Shown in pieces: positions 44,543 through 53,397 of a stretch of 64,000 nucleotides of DNA (its first letter is position 1; every line of letters begins with the position of its first letter). The stretch lies in NCBI GenBank assembly GCA_963976795.1, contig CAXBLT010000011.1, positions 1-64,000 on the forward strand. The letters run 5' to 3'. Source of the stretch: UBA7359 sp963976795 (lineage in GTDB: Bacteria > Pseudomonadota > Gammaproteobacteria > Eutrophobiales > Eutrophobiaceae). Position numbers and translations under genes: made by a program. A model generated the notes under the pieces. The model was not told the origin of the DNA and made no database searches. It was given only the letters and a program-made list of their open reading frames with translations.

Positions 44543-45508
44543 TTATTTCGTATTTCGCCGAAATACTGCTGGAGTAGTTTTAAACCTTGTTTGAAAGAGG
44601 CGTGTCATGTGAGATTGATCTGAAAAACCACAGTCCAACGCAATATCACTGATTAATTTAGTGCTGTGTTGCAATAGATGCTTTGCGCGTTCAATACGTC
44701 TTTCCAGTATATAAGCATGTGCTGACTGTTTAAATGTAACCCGAAACCGTCGCGTAAAACTCCATTGACCAAGACCCGTCACATGGGCTAACGAACTCAG
44801 ATCTAATTTCTCATGCAGCCGAGAATCAATATATTCAGTAATTCTATTTGCCAGAATGGGAGATAAGCCGCTATCGTCATCCTTGTTACGAAATGTTGCT
44901 GAGGCATAATTACGAAATAGATGCACTGCTAATTGCGTTGCCACTGCCTCAACATACAAAGACGAACCCGGTTGATGTTGTCTGGCCTCTGTAGCTATTA
45001 TATTTACTGCGTTACTAATGAGTGGATCTTGCATCTTCAATACGTCATGTAGAAAAACTTCATTCACCATCTTATCCATAACCTCACTTGCGACACCAGA
45101 CATTAATGACTCAGAAAGATAAACATGATTAACATCAATATCATCGGTCCAGCACCATTCAGAAGCTTGCGATCTTGTTAACAGAGAAATATCACCTGGC
45201 ACACATTCCGTTTGTGTCCACTCATTCTCAAAACGACGATGCATTTGCGTTGTGCCATTACGATAAACAACAATCATAAAATCACGCATCGCCGGAACTT
45301 CAACTTCTTGAGCTTGATAGTGATAAGATCTTGCGCCAACTCGATTCCAATCCAGGTTATCGCTAGCACATAACATCTTGCCGGGGACCCAGTTAGGCAA
45401 CTCATTAGGTGTAATCAGGTTATTCACTATGTAACCCCATTTAGTTGGTCGATTTCCAGAGCGTAGGATTTTAAACGAAAATATCCTATGCAAACAGGGG
45501 CTATACAC
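44543..45508 (-). CDS. AraC-family transcriptional regulator
   Basis: A 321-residue regulator with an N-terminal cupin-like sensing region and a C-terminal double helix-turn-helix: LSSLAHVTGLGQWSFTRRFRVTF and ISDIALDCGFSDQSHMTRLFQ with TTPAVFRR. The first 27 codons look unnatural, and a GTG at 45427 may be the true start. It is encoded just upstream of the monooxygenase genes on the same strand and most likely controls them in response to the ketone substrate or its products; this is inferred from position. Confidence 0.85.
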   Translation of the reverse strand: MYSPCLHRIFSFKILRSGNRPTKWGYIVNNLITPNELPNWVPGKMLCASDNLDWNRVGARSYHYQAQEVEVPAMRDFMIVVYRNGTTQMHRRFENEWTQTECVPGDISLLTRSQASEWCWTDDIDVNHVYLSESLMSGVASEVMDKMVNEVFLHDVLKMQDPLISNAVNIIATEARQHQPGSSLYVEAVATQLAVHLFRNYASATFRNKDDDSGLSPILANRITEYIDSRLHEKLDLSSLAHVTGLGQWSFTRRFRVTFKQSAHAYILERRIERAKHLLQHSTKLISDIALDCGFSDQSHMTRLFQTRFKTTPAVFRRNTK

Positions 45509-45536
45509 TGAACTATCAGCTTTTTCGGCATATATT

Positions 45537-45737
45537 ATGCAGTGTTATTCTATTGGAATACAAACAATAACTATGCCGGCAAAAAAGTTACTTGAAAATA
45601 TGAGCAGACAAATATCTCTTGCCGATGATGTAGTCCACGTTAGCGCGAGCATCGGTGCCGGGATCTATCCCGATGACTTTGCTGATATCGAGATCATGAC
45701 AAAACATAAAATACTTAATAGAGCCGACTACCAATAA
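45537..45737 (+). pseudogene. GGDEF-domain remnant
   Basis: A 66-codon frame contains KLLENMSRQISLADDVVHVSASIG and IYPDDFADIEIMTKH (split here), which is the C-terminal part of a diguanylate cyclase GGDEF domain, without the GGDEF motif and without the end of the domain. It is open in one frame but truncated on both sides, and there is no sign that it makes a useful protein. It lies opposite the AraC gene promoter. Confidence 0.75.
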
Positions 45738-45749
45738 ACATAATATTAT

Positions 45750-46847
45750 TCAATAAGTATAGGAAAGTGATATCGACCCAAAACTCTGTCCACTCACCTG
45801 TCCATCAAACTCTTTAGAACGAAACACCTGCGCATAGGAAATCTTGAAGTTCTTGATTACGACACTGGAACCAAGAACAAACTCTCCAACCAGGGATTTT
45901 TTATCGATACTATGGCTGTCTTCAAATGTATTTCCATCAAGAAATATATCGCGCAATACCCAACGACCATTCGCAGCAGCAAAGAAATAAAAACTCAATG
46001 CATTTTTCCCATGCTGATAGCGTGGATCATTTGCATCGGTTGGTGCATTGGTATTACCGGCAGGTCGAATCAAGGCAGAACCAAAATCAGTTGGGATGTT
46101 CCACCCAAAACGAAATTCGGCACCTGTATTAAAATGTGTAAACACATTACCCAGAGCGAGTCCTCCGTGCATAATGGTATCAAAACCGAATGAGCTCACC
46201 ATATCCGTACGCCTTATCAGTCGTTGCTTACGATCATAAATAAGTGCTATACCGACTTCGTTCTCAAGCTGATTGTCCCAACCATTGGCTTTATCAATCC
46301 CGCGAATCGAATGCACCAAGTCCTGCGCCTCTTCTGCCAAGGAAATATCACCAATGATGCCTAACTGGATCTCAAACGTATCAAGTCGCCTTTGATTTTT
46401 ACTATGGAACGCTATGTCTCCATATAACCAACCAGCATAAGGACGTTCATTAACGACCAAGCCGCTACTGACAATATCTTGAGGGGTGAACATTTTTTGT
46501 CCCAACGAAAAAGACAAATGCCGCTGACGGTCGGGATCACTACTAAACGGTAATATATTGATAAAATTCCTGGCCTGCCGACCTAGAAAGGTGTCTTGCT
46601 TGAACCATTCCAAATCTTCAAACCATTTTAATTCTGGTGAAATCCAGTTGAGTTGAATACCGTTAGTATAGAAACGATCCGTATCTGCAAACAGATCGTT
46701 TTCATAGCCAAAGCTAAAGGTCCATGATTCGTGTGGCGGTCTATCGTCAGAAGCGTTGTCGGCTATAGCCGAGCTTGAAAAGCTAAATATACATAAGAAT
46801 AAAACAACGCTTCTAAAACACATTAGAAAATAAGGACTAAGGCCCAA
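45750..46847 (-). CDS. lpxR: Lipid A deacylase LpxR family outer-membrane protein
   Basis: A 365-residue beta-barrel protein of the DUF2219/LpxR family. It has a Sec signal peptide ending at SSSAIADN and, at the mature N-terminus, FSFGYENDLFADTDRFYTNG, which holds the family's active-site Asn, Asp and Thr. The barrel ends with ISLSYTY, with a terminal Tyr. LpxR removes the 3'-acyloxyacyl chain from lipid A in the outer membrane. Its start overlaps the dgkA stop by 25 bases, so the genes are coupled. The full catalytic set was not checked by alignment. Confidence 0.85.
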   Translation of the reverse strand: MGLSPYFLMCFRSVVLFLCIFSFSSSAIADNASDDRPPHESWTFSFGYENDLFADTDRFYTNGIQLNWISPELKWFEDLEWFKQDTFLGRQARNFINILPFSSDPDRQRHLSFSLGQKMFTPQDIVSSGLVVNERPYAGWLYGDIAFHSKNQRRLDTFEIQLGIIGDISLAEEAQDLVHSIRGIDKANGWDNQLENEVGIALIYDRKQRLIRRTDMVSSFGFDTIMHGGLALGNVFTHFNTGAEFRFGWNIPTDFGSALIRPAGNTNAPTDANDPRYQHGKNALSFYFFAAANGRWVLRDIFLDGNTFEDSHSIDKKSLVGEFVLGSSVVIKNFKISYAQVFRSKEFDGQVSGQSFGSISLSYTY

Positions 46848-47185
46848 ACTATGGCAGCATTAATTAAAGCAAGTAATACCGCTGCTGAACCAATATCTTT
46901 TGCTCGACCAGATAACTCATGATGTTCTGTACTAACCCGGTCGACAATCGCTTCTATACCGGAGTTTAATAACTCGGTAACCAAGATTAATAGAACAACA
47001 CTGATAAGAAATGCACGTTCAAATCCATTTTCACCAAAATATAAAGCCAGAGGAATTAATACAATAGCTAGATAAACCTCTTGCCGAAAGGCCTGTTCAT
47101 TAGCAAAAGCAGCCTTGAAACCTTTCCAGGAAAACTGTGTTGCCATTACTAATCTCGTCAAACCACTAGTTCCTTGAGAGACCAT
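46823..47185 (-). CDS. dgkA: Diacylglycerol kinase
   Basis: DgkA is a small inner-membrane enzyme that returns diacylglycerol from membrane-derived oligosaccharide and lipid A modification to phosphatidate. The 120-residue protein has an N-terminal amphipathic part with AFANEQAFRQEV, three membrane helices and the signature ELLNSGIEAIVDRVSTEHHELSGRAKDIGSAAVLL (cited in part). It overlaps lpxR by 25 bases. An envelope-lipid role for the pair is plausible. Confidence 0.93.
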   Translation of the reverse strand: MVSQGTSGLTRLVMATQFSWKGFKAAFANEQAFRQEVYLAIVLIPLALYFGENGFERAFLISVVLLILVTELLNSGIEAIVDRVSTEHHELSGRAKDIGSAAVLLALINAAIVWALVLIF

Positions 47186-47227
47186 AATCTTAGCTACATC
47201 CCTGTCTTATTATAAATAATATTTTAA

Positions 47228-47725
47228 TTATAATATTGCGAGTGCCGCATCGTAATTGGGTTCTTGTGCAATCTCCGGCACTAGCTCTGAATGAATAACC
47301 TTGTCATTCTCATCAACAACGATAAGGGCTCTTGCTGTAATACCCGCTAATGGACCATCTTCGATCAACACGCCATAGTCTTTGGCAAACTTTCGCGAAC
47401 GCATCATAGACAGTGTAATAACATTATCTGTACCTTCGGCCTTACAAAACCGCGACATAGCAAAAGGCAGATCAGCCGCAATCATTAAAAAAACGGCATC
47501 AGATTTTTCCTTCGCTGCATCGTTAAACTTTTTTGTCGAGGTAGCGCAAACTGGTGTATCTAAACTTGGCACTATGCTGAGTAACTTTTTCTTGCCCTTA
47601 TATGTCGCAAGCGAGACATCTCCAAGTTCAGCATTGACCAATGTAAAATCAGGCGCATTATCGCCTACTTTTGGTAGTTCACCATTCGTATTAATTTCAT
47701 TGCCTTGCAATGTTATTGTGGCCAT
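47228..47725 (-). CDS. tpx: Thiol peroxidase
   Basis: Tpx is a thioredoxin-dependent peroxidase with two cysteines. The 165-residue protein has the peroxidatic Cys in SLDTPVCATSTKKFND and the resolving Cys in SRFCKAEGTDNV. GDNAPDFTLVNAELGDVSL is the typical N-terminal part. It lies directly after gcvH on the same strand, with almost no gap, so the two may be cotranscribed, although they have no known common pathway. The product length is normal for the family. Confidence 0.96.
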   Translation of the reverse strand: MATITLQGNEINTNGELPKVGDNAPDFTLVNAELGDVSLATYKGKKKLLSIVPSLDTPVCATSTKKFNDAAKEKSDAVFLMIAADLPFAMSRFCKAEGTDNVITLSMMRSRKFAKDYGVLIEDGPLAGITARALIVVDENDKVIHSELVPEIAQEPNYDAALAIL

Positions 47726-47726
47726 T

Positions 47727-48119
47727 TTATAAACCCTCCTCCGTTAACTCTGAATAAGCTTCGGGATCGATTAACCCCTCCAACTCAGAAACATCATTAG
47801 TTTTAATTGTGAACATCCAACCATCGCTATATGGTTCGGAATTAATTAATTCCGGCGCATCTTCCAGGGCAGAATTCACCTCTAAAATGATACCACTTAA
47901 AGGACAATATATATCTGATGTAGATTTAACCGATTCGACAACGGCACATTCGTCAGTTTGCCCAAATTCACGATCAATTTCAGGTGTTTCAACAAACACG
48001 ACATCGCCTAGTTGATCTTGAGCAAAATCAGTTATCCCGACGCGATAGGTATTTTCGCCCAGATCTTCTAGCCAAAGATGCGTATCCGTATATTTTAAAT
48101 CAGAAGGAACACTATGCAT
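47727..48119 (-). CDS. gcvH: Glycine cleavage system H protein
   Basis: A 130-residue lipoyl carrier protein. The lipoylated residue is K65 in VVESVKSTSDIYCPLSG, as in E. coli. The domain begins DLKYTDTHLWLE and ends in the usual acidic helix SELTEEGL. The P and T proteins are not in this window, and its neighbours are tpx and the iron transporter genes, so the H protein is encoded apart from its partners. It could serve glycine cleavage or lipoate relay, and regulation by the GcvR-like protein at 5310 is not evident. Confidence 0.93.
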   Translation of the reverse strand: MHSVPSDLKYTDTHLWLEDLGENTYRVGITDFAQDQLGDVVFVETPEIDREFGQTDECAVVESVKSTSDIYCPLSGIILEVNSALEDAPELINSEPYSDGWMFTIKTNDVSELEGLIDPEAYSELTEEGL

Positions 48120-48215
48120 TTTGTTAAGTCACTCGTTCATGTGATCGGTTTATCTCTGTATAGGACATATCTGCCTGATCCAAGGCAAAAATAGTCTCTT
48201 CACTATCTCTATACA

Positions 48216-49265
48216 TTACTTTATATCCGGGAATAGAACCAGATGATCAATCTCTAAACGTATTCCGATAGGCTCATTTATCGGGTGGTCATGATGGCTG
48301 GGCACCAAACTCATGAGGCGCAGACCACTATCTAGTTCAAGAGTGTATAGAAACTCAGCTCCTCTAAATGCTTTATCCGTGACTCGCGCCGTCATACTAC
48401 TGTCATCATCATGCAGAATATCATCAGGTCTAATCAAAACACGCACCCTCTTACCTACCTCAGCCTCATGGGTAGCAGCACTTTGAATAATACCGATCTC
48501 AGTTTTGACCTCTGTATCAGTGATAACTTCACCTGAAATGAAAACCCCTTCTCCAATAAAATCAGCTACCACTGCTGTTTGTGGCTCGTGATATAGATTA
48601 AAAGGCGTATCCCATTGCAGCAACTGACCATCATTCATTACGCCAATCATATCCGCCATAGCAAATGCTTCAAGTTGATTGTGACTAACCATGATTGTAG
48701 TTATACCATCGTGTTTTAATATTTGCCGTAGCTCGCGCGCTATTTGTTCACGCAACTCTATATCGAGACTAGCGAATGGCTCATCCAATAACAGCACACC
48801 TGGCCTCGGGGCCATCGCTCGTGCCAAGGCAACACGCTGTTGTTGTCCCCCAGATAAACTATGTGGATATTTATTAATATGTTTTTCTAAAGAGAGCAGC
48901 ATCACTAGTTCATCTAGTCGTTGTGCTACCATCTTGGCATTTAGATTTTTCAAACCAAAAACAATATTGTCTTTAACACACATATGCGGAAATAAAGCAT
49001 AGTCCTGAAATACCATGCCTATATGCCGTTGCTCTACCGGAAGATGGTGCGTCGGGTTGCTAACCCTGACACCCTTGATCCAGACCTCGCCTTTATATTG
49101 CCTTTCAAAACCGGCAATGCAACGTAATAAGGTCGTCTTGCCACAACCACTAGGCCCAAGCAGACAAGCAATCCCTGTCTCATTAACGCCAAAGGAAACA
49201 TCTTCTAAAATGGAGCGTCCTTCAATAGACAATGATATATCTTTTATTTCTATTGCGTTATTCAT
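48216..49265 (-). CDS. fbpC: Ferric iron ABC transporter ATP-binding protein
   Basis: A 349-residue ATPase with Walker A GPSGCGKTTLLR near 37-48, the signature LSGGQQQRVALARA, Walker B VLLLDEPFASLD and the H-loop MVSHNQLEAF. The C-terminal TOBE/OB-like domain (from about 235) contains RVRVLIRPDDILH. It overlaps the permease stop by eight bases. With the permease and the substrate protein it makes an FbpABC-type ferric iron importer. Substrate is inferred from the FbpA homologue and the Fur-like box. Confidence 0.9.
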   Translation of the reverse strand: MNNAIEIKDISLSIEGRSILEDVSFGVNETGIACLLGPSGCGKTTLLRCIAGFERQYKGEVWIKGVRVSNPTHHLPVEQRHIGMVFQDYALFPHMCVKDNIVFGLKNLNAKMVAQRLDELVMLLSLEKHINKYPHSLSGGQQQRVALARAMAPRPGVLLLDEPFASLDIELREQIARELRQILKHDGITTIMVSHNQLEAFAMADMIGVMNDGQLLQWDTPFNLYHEPQTAVVADFIGEGVFISGEVITDTEVKTEIGIIQSAATHEAEVGKRVRVLIRPDDILHDDDSSMTARVTDKAFRGAEFLYTLELDSGLRLMSLVPSHHDHPINEPIGIRLEIDHLVLFPDIK

Positions 49266-50949
49266 GGCCTGGCCGTGATCGTGAAATTGAATTACTGATA
49301 ATAATTACCGGGATGATACCAGCAATCACTATCGCTAACGCAGGCACTGCGGCATCAGCGAGTAATTCTTCATTAGCAAGCTCATAAGTGCGCACTGCTA
49401 ACGTATTAAAATTAAAAGGTCTTAAGATAAGCGTCGCGGGTAATTCTTTAAGCACGTCAACAAAAACCAGTAATAACGCTGTCAATAAACTACCGCGCAT
49501 CATTGGCACATGTATACGTTTTACAATAGTCCCTGCCGCCATGCCTGTCGTTTTTGCAACTTCGTCCATGACCGGCTTTATCTTACCCAATGCTGCCTCG
49601 ACGGTATTAATAGATACGGCCAGAAAACGCACTAAGTAGGCGAAGACGAGCGTAAATACCGTGCCGCTGATCAATAAGCCACTGCTAACGCTTAGGTTTT
49701 CCATCAAAAAATTATCTAATGAATTATCGAACCAGGCAAAAGGGATTAAAACACCTACGGCAATAACTGTCCCTGGTATTGCATAACCCATACTGACAAA
49801 ACGTACCAGCATTCGATTTAGCAATGACTGATTGTTTCTATTTGAATACGCCATAAACAAGGCAAGGGCCAAGGCTAATATAGAGGTAATAAAAGCCAGC
49901 AACAAACTATGAAATAATAATAGATAAAAATCTTTGCCCAGTACTTCCGCATAGGTATCTAAAGCCCAGTTGATCAATAAAGAGACAGGAATAATAAAAC
50001 CAAATATCAACGGCGACGCACAAATAATCAAAGCTATATAACCACGTCCGCTTGTCAAACGTTGCTGCATCAATGAACTGTAACGGTTGCTGGTATGGTG
50101 GTACCGTGCTTGTTTTCGAGATCGTTTTTCAAGATACAAAAAGACCGCGACAAATGCTAACAATAATGCGGACAACTGTGCAGCAGCAAGACTGTTGCCT
50201 AGTCCAAACCAGGTCCTGAAGATACCGGTCGTAAATGCAGAGACACCAAAATATTGCACAGTGCCGTAATCAGCCAGGGTTTCCATCACCACTAGAGAAA
50301 GGCCAACCATGATTGCGGGTCGCGCCAATGGCAAGCCAACACGTCTAAAAGCGCTGAACGCATTACACCCCAAGGTACGAGACACTTCTAATACGCAAAC
50401 CGACTGTTCTATAAATGCAGCACGCGCTAACAAATAAATATACGGGTATAAAACCAGCGACAGCATGGCTATTGCACCGCCCAGGGAACGAACTTCCGGA
50501 AACCAATAATCACGATACTGCCAACCGGTAAACTCACGCAGCATAGTTTGCAATGGGCCTGCTACATCCAGTGCACCAGTATAACTATAGGCAATAATAT
50601 AGGCGGGCATAGACATGGGTAATAACAGCGCCCATTCAAGTTGGCGGCTTAGAGGAAACCGGTACATAGTGACCATCCATGCCGGGATAACTCCAAGCAA
50701 TAGACTAAAGAAACCAACACCAACTAAAAGGGCTAATGAGTTACCAATATAGTCAGTTAAAACGGTCGCTCTTAGATGCGCCCATACTTCATACTCCGGG
50801 AAAAATAGCGAGCCAAATACAACGGCAAGCGGAATGCTAAATAATAAGGAAATACCAACTAATACTGTATTCCAGCTTGTTATTTTAAATAAGCGACGCT
50901 TAACATTTTCTGCATTGGGTAATGCTTGTACAACGCGTGTGGCAAGCAT
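49258..50949 (-). CDS. fbpB: Ferric iron ABC transporter permease
   Basis: A 563-residue permease with about 12 membrane helices and two binding-protein-dependent transport domains in one chain, each with an EAA-like loop (ALGCNAF-type in the first half, KTTGMAAGTIVKRIHVPMMRG in the second half). This duplicated single-chain layout is typical for FbpB. It starts ten bases after the fbpA stop and overlaps fbpC, forming an operon. Length is normal for the family. Confidence 0.92.
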   Translation of the reverse strand: MLATRVVQALPNAENVKRRLFKITSWNTVLVGISLLFSIPLAVVFGSLFFPEYEVWAHLRATVLTDYIGNSLALLVGVGFFSLLLGVIPAWMVTMYRFPLSRQLEWALLLPMSMPAYIIAYSYTGALDVAGPLQTMLREFTGWQYRDYWFPEVRSLGGAIAMLSLVLYPYIYLLARAAFIEQSVCVLEVSRTLGCNAFSAFRRVGLPLARPAIMVGLSLVVMETLADYGTVQYFGVSAFTTGIFRTWFGLGNSLAAAQLSALLLAFVAVFLYLEKRSRKQARYHHTSNRYSSLMQQRLTSGRGYIALIICASPLIFGFIIPVSLLINWALDTYAEVLGKDFYLLLFHSLLLAFITSILALALALFMAYSNRNNQSLLNRMLVRFVSMGYAIPGTVIAVGVLIPFAWFDNSLDNFLMENLSVSSGLLISGTVFTLVFAYLVRFLAVSINTVEAALGKIKPVMDEVAKTTGMAAGTIVKRIHVPMMRGSLLTALLLVFVDVLKELPATLILRPFNFNTLAVRTYELANEELLADAAVPALAIVIAGIIPVIIISNSISRSRPGHE

Positions 50950-50959
50950 CGATAACCGT

Positions 50960-51967
50960 TTACTTCCAGCCCACGCGGTCCATCAACAACACTGCATCTT
51001 TATTATGCTTACCTAGTAAATTCAGGTTTAATATATCAGCTTTGAATTTTCCCCAATTTTTTAAAATAGATTTACTTTCTATTGCAGGATTTACAGAATA
51101 CTCATGATTTGTATCGGCATACCATTGCTGTGCTGTATCACTAACAAGAAACTCCAATAATTGTATCGCTTCTTTTTTATGTTTCGCTGACTTGAGTATG
51201 CCGGCACCACTCACATTCATATGTGCACCGCGACCATCTTGATTAGGCCAGAATAATTCTATTTTTTTTGCGGCTGCGACTTCAGCATCTTGACTAGATT
51301 CAAGCATACCAGCCAAATAATAATTATTAACTAAAGCAACGTCACAAACTCCTGCTGCTACTGCTTTTATCTGATCACGATCACCGCCCTTTGGTGGTCT
51401 GGCAAAATTAGTTACCAGACCTGTAGCCCAGCGTTCTGTTTTTTCCAAACCATAATTGGCAATCATTGCTGCAACGAGGGACTGGTTATACACATTTGAA
51501 GATGAACGCACACAAATTCGTTTTTTCCATTTATCATCAGCAAGGTCGATATAGCTATCCAGCTCGCTTTCTTTTACGCGATCAGGCGCATAAATAATAA
51601 TTCTTGAGCGCAAAGATAAACCAAACCATTGTAGCTCAGCATCTCGATAGTGCTCAGGAATCGTTTTATTCAGCAATTCAGAATCAACCTGCTGAAACAA
51701 ATCTTTTTCTTTAGCTCGTATTAATCGTGCCACATCAACAGTGAGCAAAACATCCGCTGGTGTATTTCTACCTTCAACCTCTAAACGTTTAAGCAGAGTA
51801 TCTGCTTCGCCAGTGACTATATTTACATTAATGGCTGTCTCTTTTGTAAACTGCTCAAGCAATGGTTTTATAAGAGCTTCTTTTCTTGCGGAATAGATAT
51901 TGACCTCAGCAGCAGTTACTACCTGATACTGGTGCAATATAAGTAAAAAGATGATTAATTTTTTCAT
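50960..51967 (-). CDS. fbpA: Periplasmic ferric iron-binding protein
   Basis: A 335-residue substrate-binding protein with a Sec signal peptide (to about residue 19, VVTAAEV). Family marks are NIYSARKEALIKPLLEQF at the mature N-terminus, SSNVYNQSLVAAM, and the paired tyrosines in VALVNNYYLAGML that bind Fe(III) in FbpA. It captures ferric iron in the periplasm for FbpBC. A Fur-like box lies directly upstream at 52003-52021, so iron repression is likely. It is the first gene of fbpABC. Confidence 0.93.
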   Translation of the reverse strand: MKKLIIFLLILHQYQVVTAAEVNIYSARKEALIKPLLEQFTKETAINVNIVTGEADTLLKRLEVEGRNTPADVLLTVDVARLIRAKEKDLFQQVDSELLNKTIPEHYRDAELQWFGLSLRSRIIIYAPDRVKESELDSYIDLADDKWKKRICVRSSSNVYNQSLVAAMIANYGLEKTERWATGLVTNFARPPKGGDRDQIKAVAAGVCDVALVNNYYLAGMLESSQDAEVAAAKKIELFWPNQDGRGAHMNVSGAGILKSAKHKKEAIQLLEFLVSDTAQQWYADTNHEYSVNPAIESKSILKNWGKFKADILNLNLLGKHNKDAVLLMDRVGWK

Positions 51968-52002
51968 TATTGCTGCTTAATGTTATTTTTTCTTAAAGTA
52001 TA

Positions 52003-52021
52003 AATGATAATGATTCCGAAT
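52003..52021 (-). promoter_or_regulatory. Fur-like box upstream of fbpA
   Basis: The plus strand reads AATGATAATGATTCCGAA, sharing the hexamer arrays GATAAT and ATGATT with the Fur consensus. It lies 36 bases before the fbpA start and after the PepSY gene stop, so fbpABC has its own likely Fur-controlled promoter. Confidence 0.6.
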
Positions 52022-52039
52022 TACATTTTAATATTTTTA

Positions 52040-52759
52040 TCAGCTTCTCTTCCACCACATCCACACGCCGGTGCATGACAGAAGCAACAACATTAATGCG
52101 ATAAAATCGACAAAATACACGCCCCATGGACCCACAATTCGACCACTATGTAGATCCAACAACACCCTTTCGATGGTTAAACCACTCCCTCTATACTGTT
52201 GTAATAGATTCTCGTTTAGTTCTTCAGGCATTGTCGATACGAGCGACCAATCCGCATCAAGGTGATCATATTCTTTCCATTCGAGGGCATCGAGATTGAC
52301 ATGGTAGTAGCCATGCGCTGCTTTTATAACAATATCGCCTTGATCGTCAGTCCCTATTTCTCTCATGCCAGCAGGCACACCTTCAACACCAGCAAGATGC
52401 TCTATAGTCTCTCCCTCTTTGGAGAGCAACAGCAACTGCCCGTCAAATGCAACTGTTACAATATTGTTGGCACTCACTATTCCAATCAATTGCTGAGCAT
52501 CTTTTGCTATCTCTCGTTTATCAAAATAAATGCGCTCGCCAAGCTGGCTAACCCTAATCCCATCAGCTTCAAAGCTTAATGGTTCACTAGCAGGGTTTAT
52601 TTGATAAACCTCAAGTAGCCATTGCATTTGTATAAACTTATTGTTGAGTTGTAATTGCTCACTATGATTTAACGCTATTCCACTAATCACTAAAAAGATT
52701 ACGAACAGTGCTGAAAACACTCCAAACTTTTTATGCCATTTATGAATTATTGCGAACAT
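52040..52759 (-). CDS. PepSY-domain membrane protein
   Basis: A 239-residue protein with one N-terminal membrane helix (about 13-31, FSALFVIFLVISGIALNHS) and one C-terminal helix (about 216-236, FIALMLLLLSCTGVWMWW), with a periplasmic part between them containing an ILDLHSGRI-like segment as VLLDLHSGRIVGPWG. This is a short PepSY-TM protein. Such proteins often carry heme or support electron transfer across the membrane, with His residues near the helices (HKWHKK at the N-terminus). It starts 12 bases after the FMN-binding protein gene and is likely its membrane partner. Confidence 0.8.
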   Translation of the reverse strand: MFAIIHKWHKKFGVFSALFVIFLVISGIALNHSEQLQLNNKFIQMQWLLEVYQINPASEPLSFEADGIRVSQLGERIYFDKREIAKDAQQLIGIVSANNIVTVAFDGQLLLLSKEGETIEHLAGVEGVPAGMREIGTDDQGDIVIKAAHGYYHVNLDALEWKEYDHLDADWSLVSTMPEELNENLLQQYRGSGLTIERVLLDLHSGRIVGPWGVYFVDFIALMLLLLSCTGVWMWWKRS

Positions 52760-52771
52760 ATTATTTTTAAT

Positions 52772-53296
52772 TTATTTATTTTTAACTCGTGAATCCAGAT
52801 ACAATGCTAAACGGGCCAGTTTAGTTAATGCATTTACTGACAGCGTCGCACCAGATATCCCATCGATATTTCGATCCAGTTGGTTGTCTAATCCCAACGT
52901 AGACTGTTTAAACTGATCTGTAAAAAAGGGGTATTTCACTTCCCAACCACGAGATTCCCTGAAAATTAAAACATTAAGTTGCTCAATCTTGCTTTCTTTA
53001 ACAACCAATCCAACAGTGATAGGTTTATCTCGACCAATTTCTTCTAAAATCCACACGGTCTTACTACCGTCATCCCAATAGCGCAAACGAACAACATTAA
53101 GATCATGCCCGAGAATCGAATTAATATCTGATTTTAAAGCTTTAGTAACCCACAGTTTTTCTGGTTGCGGTGGTTTATTCTCAAACACTTGCTGGAGAAA
53201 TTTTTCTGGCTCCAGATAAACGCCTTTAGCAACAGACAATGTACTCATCTGTATTACATAAATTGCTAAAACAAGACTGGATATTATTTTTATCAT
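52772..53296 (-). CDS. FMN-binding domain protein, flavinylation motif
   Basis: A 174-residue secreted protein with a signal peptide (to about residue 24) and an FMN-binding domain. The motif DGISGATLSV at 145-154 matches the ApbE-type flavinylation site, with T151 as the predicted FMN-carrying Thr. Such domains carry covalent FMN outside the cytoplasm and pass electrons to an acceptor. No ApbE gene is in the window. The gene lies between a porin and the PepSY protein, in a region with iron uptake and storage genes. Confidence 0.88.
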   Translation of the reverse strand: MIKIISSLVLAIYVIQMSTLSVAKGVYLEPEKFLQQVFENKPPQPEKLWVTKALKSDINSILGHDLNVVRLRYWDDGSKTVWILEEIGRDKPITVGLVVKESKIEQLNVLIFRESRGWEVKYPFFTDQFKQSTLGLDNQLDRNIDGISGATLSVNALTKLARLALYLDSRVKNK

Positions 53297-53321
53297 ATTG
53301 TAATTATGAAATTTAAAAGTA

Positions 53322-53345
53322 TAAAGGGCGCTAATAAGCGCCCTC
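53322..53345 (-). terminator. Hairpin between porin and FMN-protein genes
   Basis: GGGCGC and GCGCCC form a perfect 6-bp stem with a TAATAA-type loop, followed on the minus strand by TTTATACTTTT. It lies after the porin stop and about 25 bases before the FMN-protein start, so it is likely an internal, partly read-through terminator. Confidence 0.7.
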
Positions 53346-53397
53346 TAAAATTAACAACAGTTTTTAAAGTATCGTTAATATAACATTATCTATAAAT

